Shown here: positions 50,435 to 62,872 of the stretch, one piece after another | Position numbering within the stretch: the first letter of the stretch is position 1 | Layout: each line of letters begins with the position of its first letter | Source of the DNA: Pteria penguin | Lineage: Eukaryota > Mollusca > Bivalvia > Pterioida > Pteriidae | Direction: 5' to 3' | DNA length: 64,000 bases | Assembly (NCBI GenBank): GCA_035048485.1 | Contig: CM068589.1 | Span: forward strand, 6,752,224-6,816,223 | Program-made: the position numbers and the translations under genes | Notes under the pieces: generated by a model | What the model was told of the DNA's origin: nothing | Seen by the model: the letters and a program-made list of their open reading frames with translations, nothing else | Database searches by the model: none

Positions 50435-51570
50435 CAGTGCATTTAATTAGGTTAATTAATTCCCTGTGATATGATAAGCATTTCCTTCGTTATTTCATTT
50501 TGGAATAGTCTATTTAAAAATGGGTGGTAGATTCTGTACTTGTTATGCAGCTTTACATGTACATTACCCCCCTTTTTGTAGCCATCATGGTATGACCCAT
50601 GATACAGAATCTTGTGTCATAGCAATACTTTCGTAAATCATGTCTGTTATTTCTTCCATGGATTATCTCTTTTATGCTATGATTTGAAAAGAAGCCTGAC
50701 GTTGCATGATGGGTATTCCAGCATTGCATGCTGGAGTTTATATGTGATTGCCATACTGTTTATGTACATCTTACTGTTGCCTATGTGTTGTATCTGAATG
50801 TGTGGACTGTCTTCTTTGATTTTTTTTTTCATTTTCAAGAAAGAAGTACAAAAAAATTACAAATTGGCAAAAGCAACATAAATAATGTAAATTTTTTTCA
50901 GTGGATAGTGCTACAGTGAAGGGTGCTACAAATAGGAATTCTGTGATAAAAGCCTCATATGACTTTAGCTATTTATAGATCAAGCTATTAATAGATCTAC
51001 CATGACTATTAATAGGTCCAATGTTATTGATAGATCTAAGGCTATTAGAAGATCTACAGCTATTTATAGGCCTAAAGTTATTAAAAAAAAATCTAAATTG
51101 GTTAGTAGATCTACACTATTTATGATATGATTTGAGCTTTAAATTTGATTGTTTCTTGAGAAGTTGATCTTTTCTTTGTGTTCTGGATTATCTTTTGACA
51201 CATCATTGAGGTGACATGATGAGGTGACACATTTTGTTTTTATAGGGTTTCCCTTATTCCATGTATCCATGGAGACAGTTGTCTCTTTCTTCTCTAAACA
51301 GAGACTGTTTGAACACTTCTGCAGAGAGTAAATCCTTAAAACACAAAAGATTTTGAAGCATGAAGAACCTGTTTAAAACTTTAAACCAAAACCTTTTTTT
51401 TAAAGATTATGTATGAAATACACTTCTTACTGAAATACTCATACAACTGATTATCACATCGTATATTTAGAGTCCCGCATTTCTTCTGACTGTCTGCATA
51501 AGTGCTTTATGGTACCACAAAGATCTACTCATTTATTATTTAAAATAAAAAGACAGACATCACAATGACA
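50435..51570 (+). other. probable 3' untranslated region of the RhoGEF
   Basis: AT-rich sequence after the stop codon with no coding signal. It contains a degenerate repeat of CTATTAATAGATCTAC-like units at about 50965-51115. The first AATAAA on the + strand downstream of the stop that I noticed is at 51544-51549, a plausible polyadenylation signal. The cleavage point is not visible. Confidence 0.5.
51544..51549 (+). promoter_or_regulatory. candidate polyadenylation signal of the RhoGEF
   Basis: AATAAA within TAAAATAAAAAGACAG, about 1.1 kb after the stop codon. Assignment is by position only. Confidence 0.35.
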
Positions 51571-51874
51571 AATCTCATCTCCCCTTCCCCCACATTTAGT
51601 AATAACAATTGTCTCTGCTTCTTACAGTTTCTTCATCAGCTTCTTTCCAATCAAATTTATTCAAAATCTACCCCATGAAAGTTTCCAAAAAAATGAAAAT
51701 AGTGTGTCAAGGAGAAGGTCACCCTTTCTTTTCGTTAGTACAGATAGCTAATGTCTCTTGATGTGTGTCTTTGTAGTATCATACATAGTCTATATAGACA
51801 GCAATCACCTATAATTGTGATGTAGACGCTATATTGTATTTGGAGCAGGTACAGAGATATATTGTTTAGAGACC

Positions 51875-52105
51875 TCCTAGGAGGCAATATTACCCTCCAT
51901 GGAGGCCATATTATCCTCTAAGGCCATATTGCCTCCCCTGGAGGTCACATTATTCTCGTAAGAGATCATACTTTTCTTTGAGAAGACAGTATTGTCCTCC
52001 ATGCAGGTTACATCCTCTGAGAAGGTCGTAGTGTCTTCCATGGAGGCAATTTTCTTCAAAAAGGCCATATTACCCTCTAAGGAGGCCATATTGTTTGGAG
52101 TCCTC
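51875..52105. repeat. degenerate short repeats of GGAGGCCATATT type
   Basis: Units of 17-36 bp alternating GGAGGCCATATTACCCTC and related forms, downstream of the likely polyadenylation signal. Confidence 0.75.
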
Positions 52106-52404
52106 TATAGGGGCCTCTATGCTACTTATATCAGCTAATATTATGTTATTCATTAAGTAAGTCAGTTCTAATCTTGGCTGTACAACTTGTTTCAAAACAA
52201 ATAAAATTAATGAGAAACAAACATTAAACTTGTTGTTCATCTGAAATTTCTTGCATAAGAAGGAAGCTATACATGTTGTGCCTTTAAAGAGAACGTTAAA
52301 CCTGGACCCCAGAGTAATGGTAAATGATTTAGTTAGTTCCTGAAGTGGTCCAAATTTTACGGTTAGAAATTCCTGATCAGAAGTATAAAAGGCGTATATG
52401 ATGG

Positions 52405-53560
52405 AGATAATGATTGTAATCCCAAGATACTGGTGATGATGCTGATGATTGTGTTTTGTAGATATTGGGGATAATGATGATGATTGTGTTCCCAAGATGA
52501 TGGTGGTAATGATGATAATGAATGGGTTCCATAGATGATGGGGATGATGATGATGATGATTGTGTTCCCAAGATGATGGTTATAATAATGATGATGATTG
52601 TGTTCCATAGATGATGGTGGTAATGATGATTGTGTTCCAAGATGATGGTAGTAATGATGATGATTGTGTTCCATAGATGATGGGGATGATGATCATTGTG
52701 TTCCCTATACGATAGTGGTAATGATGATGATGATTGTGTTCCATAGATGATGGGGATGATGATGATGATGATTGTGTTCCCAAGATGATGGTCGTAATGA
52801 TGATGATGTGTTCCATAGATGATGGGGATAATGATGATGAATGTGTTTCCAAGATGATGGTCGTAATGATGATGATGTGTTCCATAGATGATGGGGATGA
52901 TGATGATGATTGTTCCCTAGATCATGGTGGTAATGATGATTGTGTTCCCAAGATGATGGTGGTAGTGATGATGATAATTTTGTGCTCCCTAGATGATGGT
53001 AATGATGATGATGATTGTGTTCCCTAGATGATGGTGGTAATGATTATTGTGTTCCCAAGATGATGATGGTAATGATGATTGTGTTCCATAGATGATGTTG
53101 ATAATGGCAGTGACTGTGTTCCCAAGATGACGGAGGTAATGTTGATGGTGATTGTGTTCTGTAGATGACGGTGGTATTGTTAATGGTGATTGTGTTCTGT
53201 AGGTGATGGTGGTAATGCTGATGGTGTTTGTGTTCTGTAAGTGACAGTGGTATTGTTAATGGTGATTGTGTTCTGTAGATGACGGTGGATATGTTTATGG
53301 TGATTGTGTTCTGTAGATGACGGTGGTATTGTTAATGGTGATTGTGTTCTGTAGGTGACGGTGGTAATGTTGATGGTGTTTGTGTTCTGTAGGTGACAGT
53401 GGTACTGTTGATGGCGATCGTGTTCTGTAGTTGACGGTGGTAACGTTGATGGCGATTGTGTTCTGTAGGTAATGATAGTAATGATGATGATAGTTGTATT
53501 CCCAAGATGACGGTGGTAATGATAATAGTGATGATAATGGCGATGATAAGTATATGTATG
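52405..53560. repeat. GATGAT-rich minisatellite, about 1.15 kb
   Basis: Units of about 36-50 bp: ATGATGATGATGATTGTGTT, CCATAGATGATGGTGGTA, drifting to TTGATGGTGATTGTGTTCTG, TAGGTGACGGTGG on the right. Minus-strand His-rich and plus-strand Asp/Met-rich frames are artefacts. Confidence 0.93.
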
Positions 53561-53773
53561 ACGTTAGTAGTTGTGGTGGTAGTTATGAGTTCATCTTAGT
53601 TGTTGAAATATATTTGCGAAATGCAATAAAAACCAAGAGAAATATCCTTGTTGTATACGGTGAATTGATATCAAGACTAATGATCATACACACTAAAGGG
53701 AGGTCATGCTATCAACAGTAAAGCAGTCTCTTTCGCTACTACTCTTATTAAAGTCTCCGTCCAAGTAAGAATC

Positions 53774-53868
53774 GACCTTCCACGCGGCGCAGTGGTAGAG
53801 CAGAATGATTTAGAATGGTATCATTTGAGTTACTCTATGGTCCAAAGTTCGAATATTGTATCTAAAAT
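53774..53868 (+). mobile_element. tRNA-like relic
   Basis: GGCGCAGTGGTAGAGC resembles a pol III A box and CAAAGTTCGAATATT a decayed B box about 60 bp downstream. No cloverleaf can be drawn with confidence; probably a SINE head fragment. Confidence 0.3.
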
Positions 53869-54884
53869 TAAAAGGCATGCAGTATTTGATATGTCTATGG
53901 CAAGAACTTTAACATAGGTCATATCTTTAGGTCATATATCTTGAAAAGGAAGGGATGCAGTTGTGTGTTCTTTGTAACAAAAATGTTTTCCCCTCTTACT
54001 TTGCCTGTGACCTAGTTTTCAAAACATTTTCTGTCGTTTAAGGTCGTCAGTGTTAAATTACGTAAAACATGATGTAAATGTAGAAATATGATCACTCTAT
54101 TTTGAAACATTGTTGAGTTGGCTTCGGTGAAGCCGCACTCATTGCAATCACTTTCTTTTCAGGGGTTATAACTTTCACTACCGATATAGAGCTTACTACG
54201 CCGCTGAAAAATAAAGTGCCGAAAAATTACTGATGTTGGCTTAAAAATTCTTGATCAGCACAATGTACCTTTAGCTCAGTTAATTTAAGCTAAACATAAA
54301 CTTGTTTCAATAACTCGAAAAAGGAGTTGCAATTATGTTTTCAAATTTTGCGTAATAATATGTAGTTGTGACTACTTTACGATGTGTTTACCACCGACAC
54401 CGTCGGATGTACTCGATTGTGTAATTCTCCGGACAAAGCATTTGTCTTGATCTTGTATCGCTTGTTTTTATCGAGATATTTCAATTTAAGTTTTCCCCAA
54501 CATGTTCTGGAACTTTAGTTCTTTTTCACGTATATGACGAATTTAAAGATCGATCTTCCCGCATTTCCTCTGATAATGAAAATGCAATATAAATATTTAG
54601 GTAAATGTTGTATGTTTCTAAATATAAATGATGTTAAAACATTATGAGAATCGTGAATAAGATGGTTATTTAATGTCCCACTTGAAGGAATGTCGTTCCT
54701 TGGCTCAGCTTCGACTCGTGACAACAATGCAGTAAAACTTGTTGCCATGAAGTTGTCGATTGCACGTTCATTTCGGATACAAGCAAATGCAAACTTTTTG
54801 CCGTGAGATAGTATGAAGAGAACAAATTTTATTAGCATTTTGTACATAGGTATATAACGATGTAGTTGCAACAAAGACCTAATT

Positions 54885-54904
54885 CCCCCCCCCCCCCCCC
54901 CCCC
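54885..54904. repeat. poly-C run
   Basis: About 20 consecutive C, which may vary in length or be a sequencing artefact. Confidence 0.9.
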
Positions 54905-55106
54905 TATTTTCCTGAAATCCTGAATCCGCCACTAAAATGGTAAAATGATTACATACTTAAAATCAGCAAAGCCGACTCTCAGGACTTTTGAGTCCTTTGA
55001 TTGTGTTACTAAATTCAACAGACTTCACAAAATAACCGGATTTGTTTGGTTTCAAATATCAAGTGTATGGTTTCAGATGGACATTATACGGTAATGCATA
55101 TTATAG

Positions 55107-55233
<127 letters not shown>

Positions 55234-55335
55234 ATATAATTTAGTTTCAAAATAGAGTGATCATATTTTTGCATTTATATCATGTTTACGTTATTTAACA
55301 CTGACGACCCTAAACGACAGAAAATGTTTATAATA

Positions 55336-58300
55336 TATAAAGTATCAAAATAAGAATTTTTCCTAGGATCCATTAGGGTCAATGTTCTCAAATTTTGTCA
55401 ATGGTTATACCTAGCATCTATAATTCCTATGATTATAGCTTTTGCTTGATACCATATTTTCATTTGTGACATTGACCTTCACATTAGAGTCAGTTTTCAA
55501 TAACTTTAATCTGTTCATATCTTTTGAATAATGAGAGATACGACTTTCGTTGTTAGTATCTACCTTCAATGTGATCAGAGCTTTCCATTGATACAACGTT
55601 TCCTTACTTCATGATCTTGACCTTTACATTCGTGTCAAAAACTAACCTTGTTCATATCTTTCAAATGTGTTTTGTAGTTGCGACCATTTACTTTCGTATT
55701 TTACATTAACGTCACACTTACTCCCTTGTTAGGGTGGAGCTCGTAAAAATGTTCCCCGTGGGGGTGGGGGTGGGGGGTGTTGGCTTAAGTGTTAATTTAC
55801 CATTTTTCTTGATGTTGTGTTGCTGTGACTTTTCTACTCATTGTTCAAATTCATGTATATGTACAGTGCTGAATTATATTTGTTTCGTCTATATTTAAGA
55901 GTATTCACGGCGGGATGTGACCGGCCAAACAGGAGACGCTCACTCCTCCCGGGTACCTGGTATCGCCTCTGAATTTCAGGGGTCCGTGAATGTCCACTGT
56001 GATATTTTGTTGTTACTGTCATAGTCATGTGACACCAGTTACTTTCGTATTTACTTTGAAAATAATAAAGACAAAAGATGTTTTTTGGTTCGCAAAAACT
56101 GTACCTCGCTGGGAGTCAGACTAGTGAATTAACATGACAACTAGGTTCTTGTCACTCACACCAGTTGAATGAGGATTATCACTTCAATTGACCATCTTAA
56201 CTCAGTGCCACAATTGTATTACAATTGAATATTTTTGTGATGTGCTTTTGAGTGTTTATTCTTATAAAATTTGCATATCCGATTATTCTCCAAAAGCTTG
56301 TACATAGTTTGATTTCTGACAACTCTCCTTCATGAAATTGCATAGAAATGGTCTATTGAAGAAAGCTGACGTATACCTACATAATAGAAAAATATTATAT
56401 CATCTAATACGGCCATATGTTGCCTTTCAACATTAATGGTCAATTGAACACCTCACTCTATGACAAACCTCACGATTTCAATTTCGCTATCACAAACTTT
56501 CCTTTCATAAGTAGCAACATTCCACGATTTTCGGCCTTATGGTTTGGATTTATCCATCATCTTTACACTTCATGGCAGTCGTTAGGAAATCTTTGAACTT
56601 TAATTAATTTTTAATACTGCTGCCATCTTGAAAAAGAAAAACGGATATTCGATTCAATGTGCGTATTAATTTGATAAAAGTATATAGGAATGATGTATTC
56701 AAAAATCTGACAAATATATTTCTTGCAGTGCATATGATGTGGACCCTAGTGATGCACATGTCGTGTATCTCGGATAACCATAGTTACTCTTTTTTATGTG
56801 TGTATAGGAGATGGTGTATGTGTCGTAGAACTATTATTCCTACTTGATATAATCTATTTAGGTTCATTTGAGGTTCAAGTGAGGGTCATAGTGATTCATT
56901 CGTTGTCCGTCCGTCCATCGTTTTAACTATCACATTTTGCATGTCTTCTCAAACACCACTGAAATGGTTTTGATGAAAACAAGGAGAGATTACGTACTTA
57001 AATCCCCCAGAAGCATTGCTATTTTTCGGTTAGATCATACAAGTGATGAATCCGAGGCAGGACACCATAGTTCCCATAGGATGTCGTCCTATGACAAACA
57101 TCTCCTTCCGGTTGCACAAATCGACAAATCTAAATGCATCGAAGTGATCTAGAAGGGTGTCTTAGAGGTGGGTGTTTTAGGCTCCATATCGATATTGATT
57201 TTTTCATGGTTTTCGACGTTATATCAAACTTGTTATTTTTAAAAACATTTTCAACAAATTTCTCATATTTCCGCATTTCTGATTTCCTGTCAATTACAGT
57301 GAAATAAATGTTACCGTGAAGAATTGGAGTGCAAAATTAATTTGAAAGATTTATTTTTAATTCGAAAATTTAGGGGTACAGTATTTGTATATTTAGCAAT
57401 GACGGATTTCTTCTTCGCTCCGACAAACTGGGAACTGGTTTTTGATAATTGAAATCGGAACCAGTTACCTGCCTCTAAATTACATGTATCTTGCACAGAA
57501 ACGACGGGTATGCACCATAGTTTTAAAATCAACAAAGCAGGTCTGAAAACGCACAAGCAGTAAATGGAGAAAGAATTCGGACAAATATATATCCGAAAAG
57601 CTCACGGGTTGACCCAGACAAGAAATACATAATTATATACTCAATAATGTAAAATCAGAACATATATTTCATATAATAAACCATCCCCGTGATATGGAGT
57701 TCCTATTTTGAAATGACACATATGTTAAACAACCCTTTTAGCATCATTCACCTTGTCAGGAATTGTATACGTTCTGTGTACAAAGTACTTCACCAAATGA
57801 ATTATTGCAGAAAGGACATCGTTTTATATTAAAATACGCATATAAAGTAACTTTTATAATGCTCACTTTGTTGGTTATAAACGCCAACTGTATGGTCACA
57901 GATGGTCAGCAAGAGCACAATGGTTAAGTATAAAATGGAATAATTTCATGGGATCATATCAATCTGCCATAATCCAGTGATTTCACTTTAATAAGGTAAG
58001 AAATTTTATCAACTTATCACTTATTACAACTATTTCGGGAAAATACATACTATTTTATTTCTAAAATGACATGAAAGCAGTTGTAAACTGTAACTCTATT
58101 GTCTTTCATCTTTATTAATCCTTGTTATAACAGGAGGATCCCATCTATAATCCACTATCATTTTAGGATTAAAATGTCGGATTTTATGGTCAGAAAACTT
58201 CGTTTCATCGAACGGTTTTCCAGACTTTAATACAATGGCTCTTATCCTGGAAACATGATACTTTACACGGAAGATGTTAAATGTAACCCATGATTCAAGG

Positions 58301-58504
58301 GTGTGCCATGTCTTTCTCTCAAGGTTATGTCTTCATGGTAACTGAGAGCCTTTGACCAAAGCTGGTGCTGTTCGACCATTTGTCAAGTTGGGATACGTTT
58401 GTATTTATAAGATGAATAGAATATCTTAATACTTACGTTCCATAAACCAAAGTTTGAGTGTAAATGGAGATGAACATGGAGGTATATAGGGTATTGCTGT
58501 TGAG
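55336..58504. other. intergenic sequence
   Basis: Between the two genes. No exon, RNA gene or repeat recognised apart from a G-rich run at 55760-55780. Confidence 0.5.
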
Positions 58505-58629
58505 AGAACAAATGATCATTGTTTATCTTCAAGGTGTCATGGATATCCCATGAAATGTAAATAAACATAAATATAGACCGATTACTGTGAGTTTTTTAAA
58601 GTAACTTTTGCATTGACAGAGATATAAAC

Positions 58630-58792
58630 ATGAAGGTTCAAATGATATTGCTGGTGATCCTGATTGGGACAGGTGTATTTGGGAAATCCTCCGGAGACAA
58701 CAATGGTATCCTGACCGAGATAATGAGGGAACAAATGAAGATGATTAAGCATTGTTTATCTACAAGGTGTCATGGTACCTCTTCCGGTCAAG
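58630..58792 (+). CDS. C1q-domain gene exon 1, signal peptide
   Basis: ATG at 58630 opens M-K-V-Q-M-I-L-L-V-I-L-I-G-T-G-V-F-G, a typical signal peptide. A short helix (I-L-T-E-I-M-R-E-Q-M-K-M-I-K) and C-L-S-T-R-C-H-G follow. The donor CAAG then GTAGAT at 58793 ends the exon in phase 1. A diverged stretch at 58505-58550 resembles the second half of this exon and may be a partial duplicate. Confidence 0.68.
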
Positions 58793-60764
58793 GTAGATGT
58801 ATCATTTCTAAAGACAGATTAAAGATTACAATCCCGATGCCATTCGGAATATGATTTTATATACAGAATATTTGTGTTACAGTCCTGGGGTCTTATTCAC
58901 AAAGAAACTTAAGTCTAAATCTAAGAACTGAGATCTATGTGGTAGCATGTGTCTTAAAGCTGTATACCCTATGTTCGCATATTATAGATAAATTTATTCT
59001 AAACTGTTTTGATTATATATATAAGCGTATTTTAAGATATTTTAAAAAGGCCCTTGCAAATGCCGTGATCAAATTCGTCGTATTAAGTGAGATACGGCTG
59101 TCTAAAACGCGATGTTTGTAAACAGAATGTTTACAACCAACCTATCACGTGATCTAATTCGGAAGTCGCATCATGGAGGGCGAGGTAAATAAACTTGACG
59201 AGTAGCTTTGAAAATCTGCATTCAAGTCTACTAAAATTAGTATTTACTGAAATTGTTTTCTTTTTGAGTCTCCCTTCGTCGTTTTTGTTTTGATTAAACT
59301 GCGCATGCGTGAAGTCAGTTACGGTTGTATTTATGGAATACCCTCTTTATTTACGAAGTATTTTCTTTTTATTTGATATCTCCGAAGGTTTGAAGCAATA
59401 AAAGATGTTATTAACGCAAAGTTAATAACTTCAGCCATACAAGAAAAGTACAGTTTTTGTTTTACATACCCTAATTTTTGAAATTATACCGAATTGTAGG
59501 GTATACAACTTTAATACTAAGAACTGATAAAAAGTTTCTGTAAACAGTATATATATCTAACAAGCTATTCACAGACAAACTTTCTACAAATTCTTAGAAT
59601 AACGACACATGATATTTTAGGTCTCAATTCTTAGACTTAGCCTTAAGTTTCTTTGTGAATAAGACCCCTGACCCGTAAACCGGATAACCACATCAATTGA
59701 TTGACTATTGTCATATCAAATGACTGTCCTAAATCGATATCATAAGTGCACCATAATCGAATATTTTTGTGATGTCCTTCATATAATCATATTATACATG
59801 TACACTGTGTATTACCGTGGAGACTTCTGTCATAGGGCTGAGTCAGTAACTTTTCTTTCTTCCTTCTGAAGCCATACAGGGTATGATTTTATGTACAGAA
59901 TGTTTGTTTTACAGTCCTGACCCGTAAACCGGATAACCACACTAATTGATTGACTATTGCATTTTACATTCATATCACTGTATATTTCTATGGCGACCTC
60001 TGTCATACGGCTGAGTCAGTAACTTTTCTTTCCTCCTTCTGATGCCATACAGGGTATGATTTTATGTACAGAAGTTTGTTTTACAATCCTGATGTCATAC
60101 AGTTTGATTTATTATTTAACACCACATCCGCCTTATGCAACATCTAAAGGATACCGGAGAAAACCACAGAGCTTTAACAAGTACCTTGAAACAGCTCCCC
60201 AATTTTCCTGGCGTACCACTACCAACTGTATCGAACCAAAGTGAGAATGAACAAGGATTTTCATGGCGCTTGTTCAACTTGACTGTGAAATTTCATCCAT
60301 TTATCACGCGTAGAATGATGGAGGACACTAGTATGTGTATACTAAAATCAACTTTTTTGTTTTCAGTAAAGAGGCAGTATGCATTCCATGCCTATCCCAC
60401 AAATCATCTTCAAAACATTCCAAAAAATACAAGAGTCGTCTTTGGTATAGCCAGCGAGAACATTGGGAAGGCGTATGACGCCACTACCGGTATCTTCACA
60501 GCCCCTGTTTATGGTGTGTATGTTTTCCACTGGACCACAATGGTGTATCCCGGGAAATACTTTGCCACTTACCTTGTTGTGAATGGGAAAAAGAAATCGT
60601 ACAATTATGCTTATGCACAACACCATAAAAATTGGTACTCCCCGAGTCAGATGTTTGTAGGCCACCTTCGTCGTGGTGACAAGGTCTGGTTAGTTACTGA
60701 TAATAACGTCGGACTATATATGCATGGAGGGATTTACTCATCATTCTCTGGATTCAAATTGTAA
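58630..60764 (+). CDS. secreted C1q-domain-containing protein (exons 58630-58792, probably 60150-60240, and 60367-60764)
   Basis: The first exon carries a start codon and a hydrophobic signal peptide. The last exon is a complete globular C1q domain ending at the stop codon. There is no collagen repeat, so this belongs to the short secreted C1q-domain type that is abundant in bivalves and often linked to recognition of microbes or other ligands (known for the class; function here is inferred). The first donor (phase 1) can join the C1q exon directly (phase 1). The middle exon has a strong phase-1 donor, but its only good acceptor is phase 0, so either another small exon is missing or the middle exon is not used with this first exon. 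Confidence 0.75.
58816..60110. repeat. tandemly repeated segment in the C1q gene intron
   Basis: Three copies of a segment with TATGATTTTATGTACAGAAT, GTTTTACAGTCCTG and (in two copies) ACCCGTAAACCGGATAACCA: near 58851-58887 continuing after the MITE at 59671, near 59880-59970, and near 60054-60100. Two copies of CTGTCATAGGGCTGAGTCAG occur at 59828 and 60001. Confidence 0.8.
58888..59667. mobile_element. 780-bp Harbinger-like MITE in the C1q gene intron
   Basis: Ends GGGTCTTATTCACAAAGAAA and its inverse TTTCTTTGTGAATAAGACCC, with imperfect terminal inverted repeats of about 45 bp. CTG flanks both sides (58885-58887 and 59668-59670). A paralogous copy of the flank at 59911-59925 has AGTCCTGACCCGT uninterrupted, an empty site. 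A 3-bp CTG duplication and GGG ends fit PIF/Harbinger. No transposase frame. Confidence 0.9.
60150..60240 (+). CDS. C1q-domain gene, probable linker exon
   Basis: The open frame D-T-G-E-N-H-R-A-L-T-S-T-L-K-Q-L-P-N-F-P-G-V-P ends at CCAAA before GTGAGA, phase 1, which matches the C1q exon. The composition fits the short helical linker preceding C1q domains. The acceptor is uncertain: CTAAAG at 60144-60149 gives phase 0, which does not match the phase-1 end of exon 1. Confidence 0.5.
60367..60764 (+). CDS. C1q-domain gene last exon, globular C1q domain
   Basis: After TTTTCAG the exon encodes about 132 residues to the stop: Y-A-F-H-A-Y near the start, V-V-F-G-I-A, Y-D-A-T-T-G-I-F-T-A-P-V-Y-G-V-Y-V-F-H-W, then G-D-K-V-W-L-V and finally Y-S-S-F-S-G-F-K-L. 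The Y-D-x-x-T-G-x-F-T-A-P-x-x-G-x-Y-x-F core and the terminal S-F-S-G-F are the C1q family signature, and the length is standard for the domain. Confidence 0.93.
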
Positions 60765-61252
60765 ACATTAAGTTTAGTAATTAATTAAATGCTAAAAGCC
60801 TTATTTTCTTTCTATATAAACATGTATTTGTTCGTCACTGTAAAATCAATTAGGCAAGATTTATAAGGGACTTTGATTACGATAAAGAGGTGAGATTTAT
60901 ATAAATAAGATTGATTTTGCAAGGAAACAGGGAGAACGGAAATTTCAAAACCAGACGGACTAAACATGCATGAACGCACGCACGTATACACCTATCCACC
61001 CATATCAACTCAATTCAATTTTATTTATTTTGAGAGTAGAGTCTCAACAATGTTAGCAACATGTTTATGCATACAAATAATCAATAATTATTATACACAT
61101 ACACATGTACAACACACACATACACATGAGCTCCATGCTTCAAAGGGAATATATGTACCAATGTAGATTCGATAGCATATAATGTTCACTGATTATGGTA
61201 CTCACAGCAATTAACTGCAGAAAACAAAATGTGATTCAGGAATCTGATTCTG

Positions 61253-62648
61253 TATATTGATAGTCACAAATACAATATGGCTTTACAAATACAATATGAC
61301 TTCACAAATACAATATGGCTTCACAAATACAATATGGCTGCCAGTAACAATAACAAAGCTGCCAGTAACAAATACAATATGGCTGCCAGTAACAAATACA
61401 ATATGGCTTCACAAATACAATATGGCTTCACAAATACAATATGACTGCCAGTAACAATAACAATATGGCTTCACAAATACAATATGGTTGCCAGTAACAA
61501 ATACAATATGGCTTCACAAATACAATATGGTTGCTAATTACAAATACAACATGACTTCACAAATACAATATGGCTGCCAGTAACAAATACAATATGGCTT
61601 CACAAATACAATATGGCTGCCAGTAACAAATACAATATGGCTTCACAAATACAATATGGCTCCCAGTTACAATAACAATATGGCTTCACAAATACAATAT
61701 GGCTCCCAGTAACAAATAAAATATGGCTTCACAAATACAATATGGTTGCTAGTAACAAATACAACATGACTTCACAAATACAATATGGCTGCCAGTAACA
61801 AATACAATATGGCTTCCCGAATACAATATGGTTTCAAAAATACCATATGCTTGCCAGTATCAAATACAATATGGCTTCACAAATACAATTTGGCTGCTAG
61901 TAAATACAATATGGCTTCAGAAATACAATATGGCTTAAAAATACAGTATGGATGTCAGTATAAAATAAAATATGTATTCACAAATACAATATAGCTACCA
62001 GTAACAAATAGAATATGGCTTCACAAATACAATATGGCTGCCAGTAACAATAACAATATGGCTTCACAAATACAATATGGCTACAGTAACAAATAGAATA
62101 TGGCTTCACAAATACAATATGGCTGCCAGTAACAATAACAAAGCTGCCAGTAACAAATACAATATGGCTGCCAGTAACAAATACAATATGGCTTCACAAA
62201 TACAATATGGTTGCCAGTATGGAATACAATATGGCTTTAAAAATACAATATGGTTGTCTGTAAGGAATACAATATGGCTTCACAAATACAATATGGCTGC
62301 CAGTAAGAAATATAATATGGCTTCACAAATAAAGTATAGCTGAGCCAATACAATATGGTTGCCAGTAACAAATAAAATATGGCTTCAGAAATACAATATG
62401 GCTGCCAGTAAGAAATATAATATGGCTTCACAAATAAAATATAGCTGCACCAATACAATATGGTTGCCAGTAACAAATAAAATATGGCTTCAAAAATACA
62501 GTATGGTTGCCAGCAACAAATACAATATGGCTGTCAGAAATTCGATATAGCTTCACAAATACAATATGGTACCTGTATGAAACAAAATATGACTTTACAA
62601 ATACAATATGGCTGCCAGTAACAAATACAATATGGCTTCCCGAATACA
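61253..62648. repeat. 1.4-kb minisatellite downstream of the C1q gene
   Basis: Units of about 20 bp (CACAAATACAATATGGCTT) combined in longer blocks with GCCAGTAACAAATACAATAT. ATATGG recurs throughout. Frames on both strands are artefacts. Confidence 0.95.
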
Positions 62649-62872
62649 ATATTGATTGATTGATTGATTATTGTTTTACATCACTCCACGATTATTTCAC
62701 GTATATGGTGACGGAATCTGTCTGATGCATTCCATACAAATTTAGACCTTTGCATCGGACCCACCCGAAGCAGATCTTTTACGTGCCACGCCCACAGTGA
62801 CACCGGACCTCGGTTTTTACTGTCTCATCCGAAAGACAGAACACCGGTGTGCCCAAGACGGGAGTTCCTGGT
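62649..62872 (-). mobile_element. SINE, family A, 5' truncated
   Basis: Begins with the tail TTGATTGATTGATTGATTAT, then TTTCACGTATATGGTGACGG and GTGACACCGGACCTCGG. It stops at about 62872 inside the tRNA-like head. It abuts the minisatellite with no spacer. Confidence 0.85.

Noticed and set aside
52070..53027. His-rich minus-strand and Met/Asp-rich plus-strand frames
   Set aside because: GAT/ATC-type tandem repeat read in different frames.
56937..57152. 71-codon intergenic + frame
   Set aside because: No recognisable motif, promoter or splice context; length is within chance expectation.
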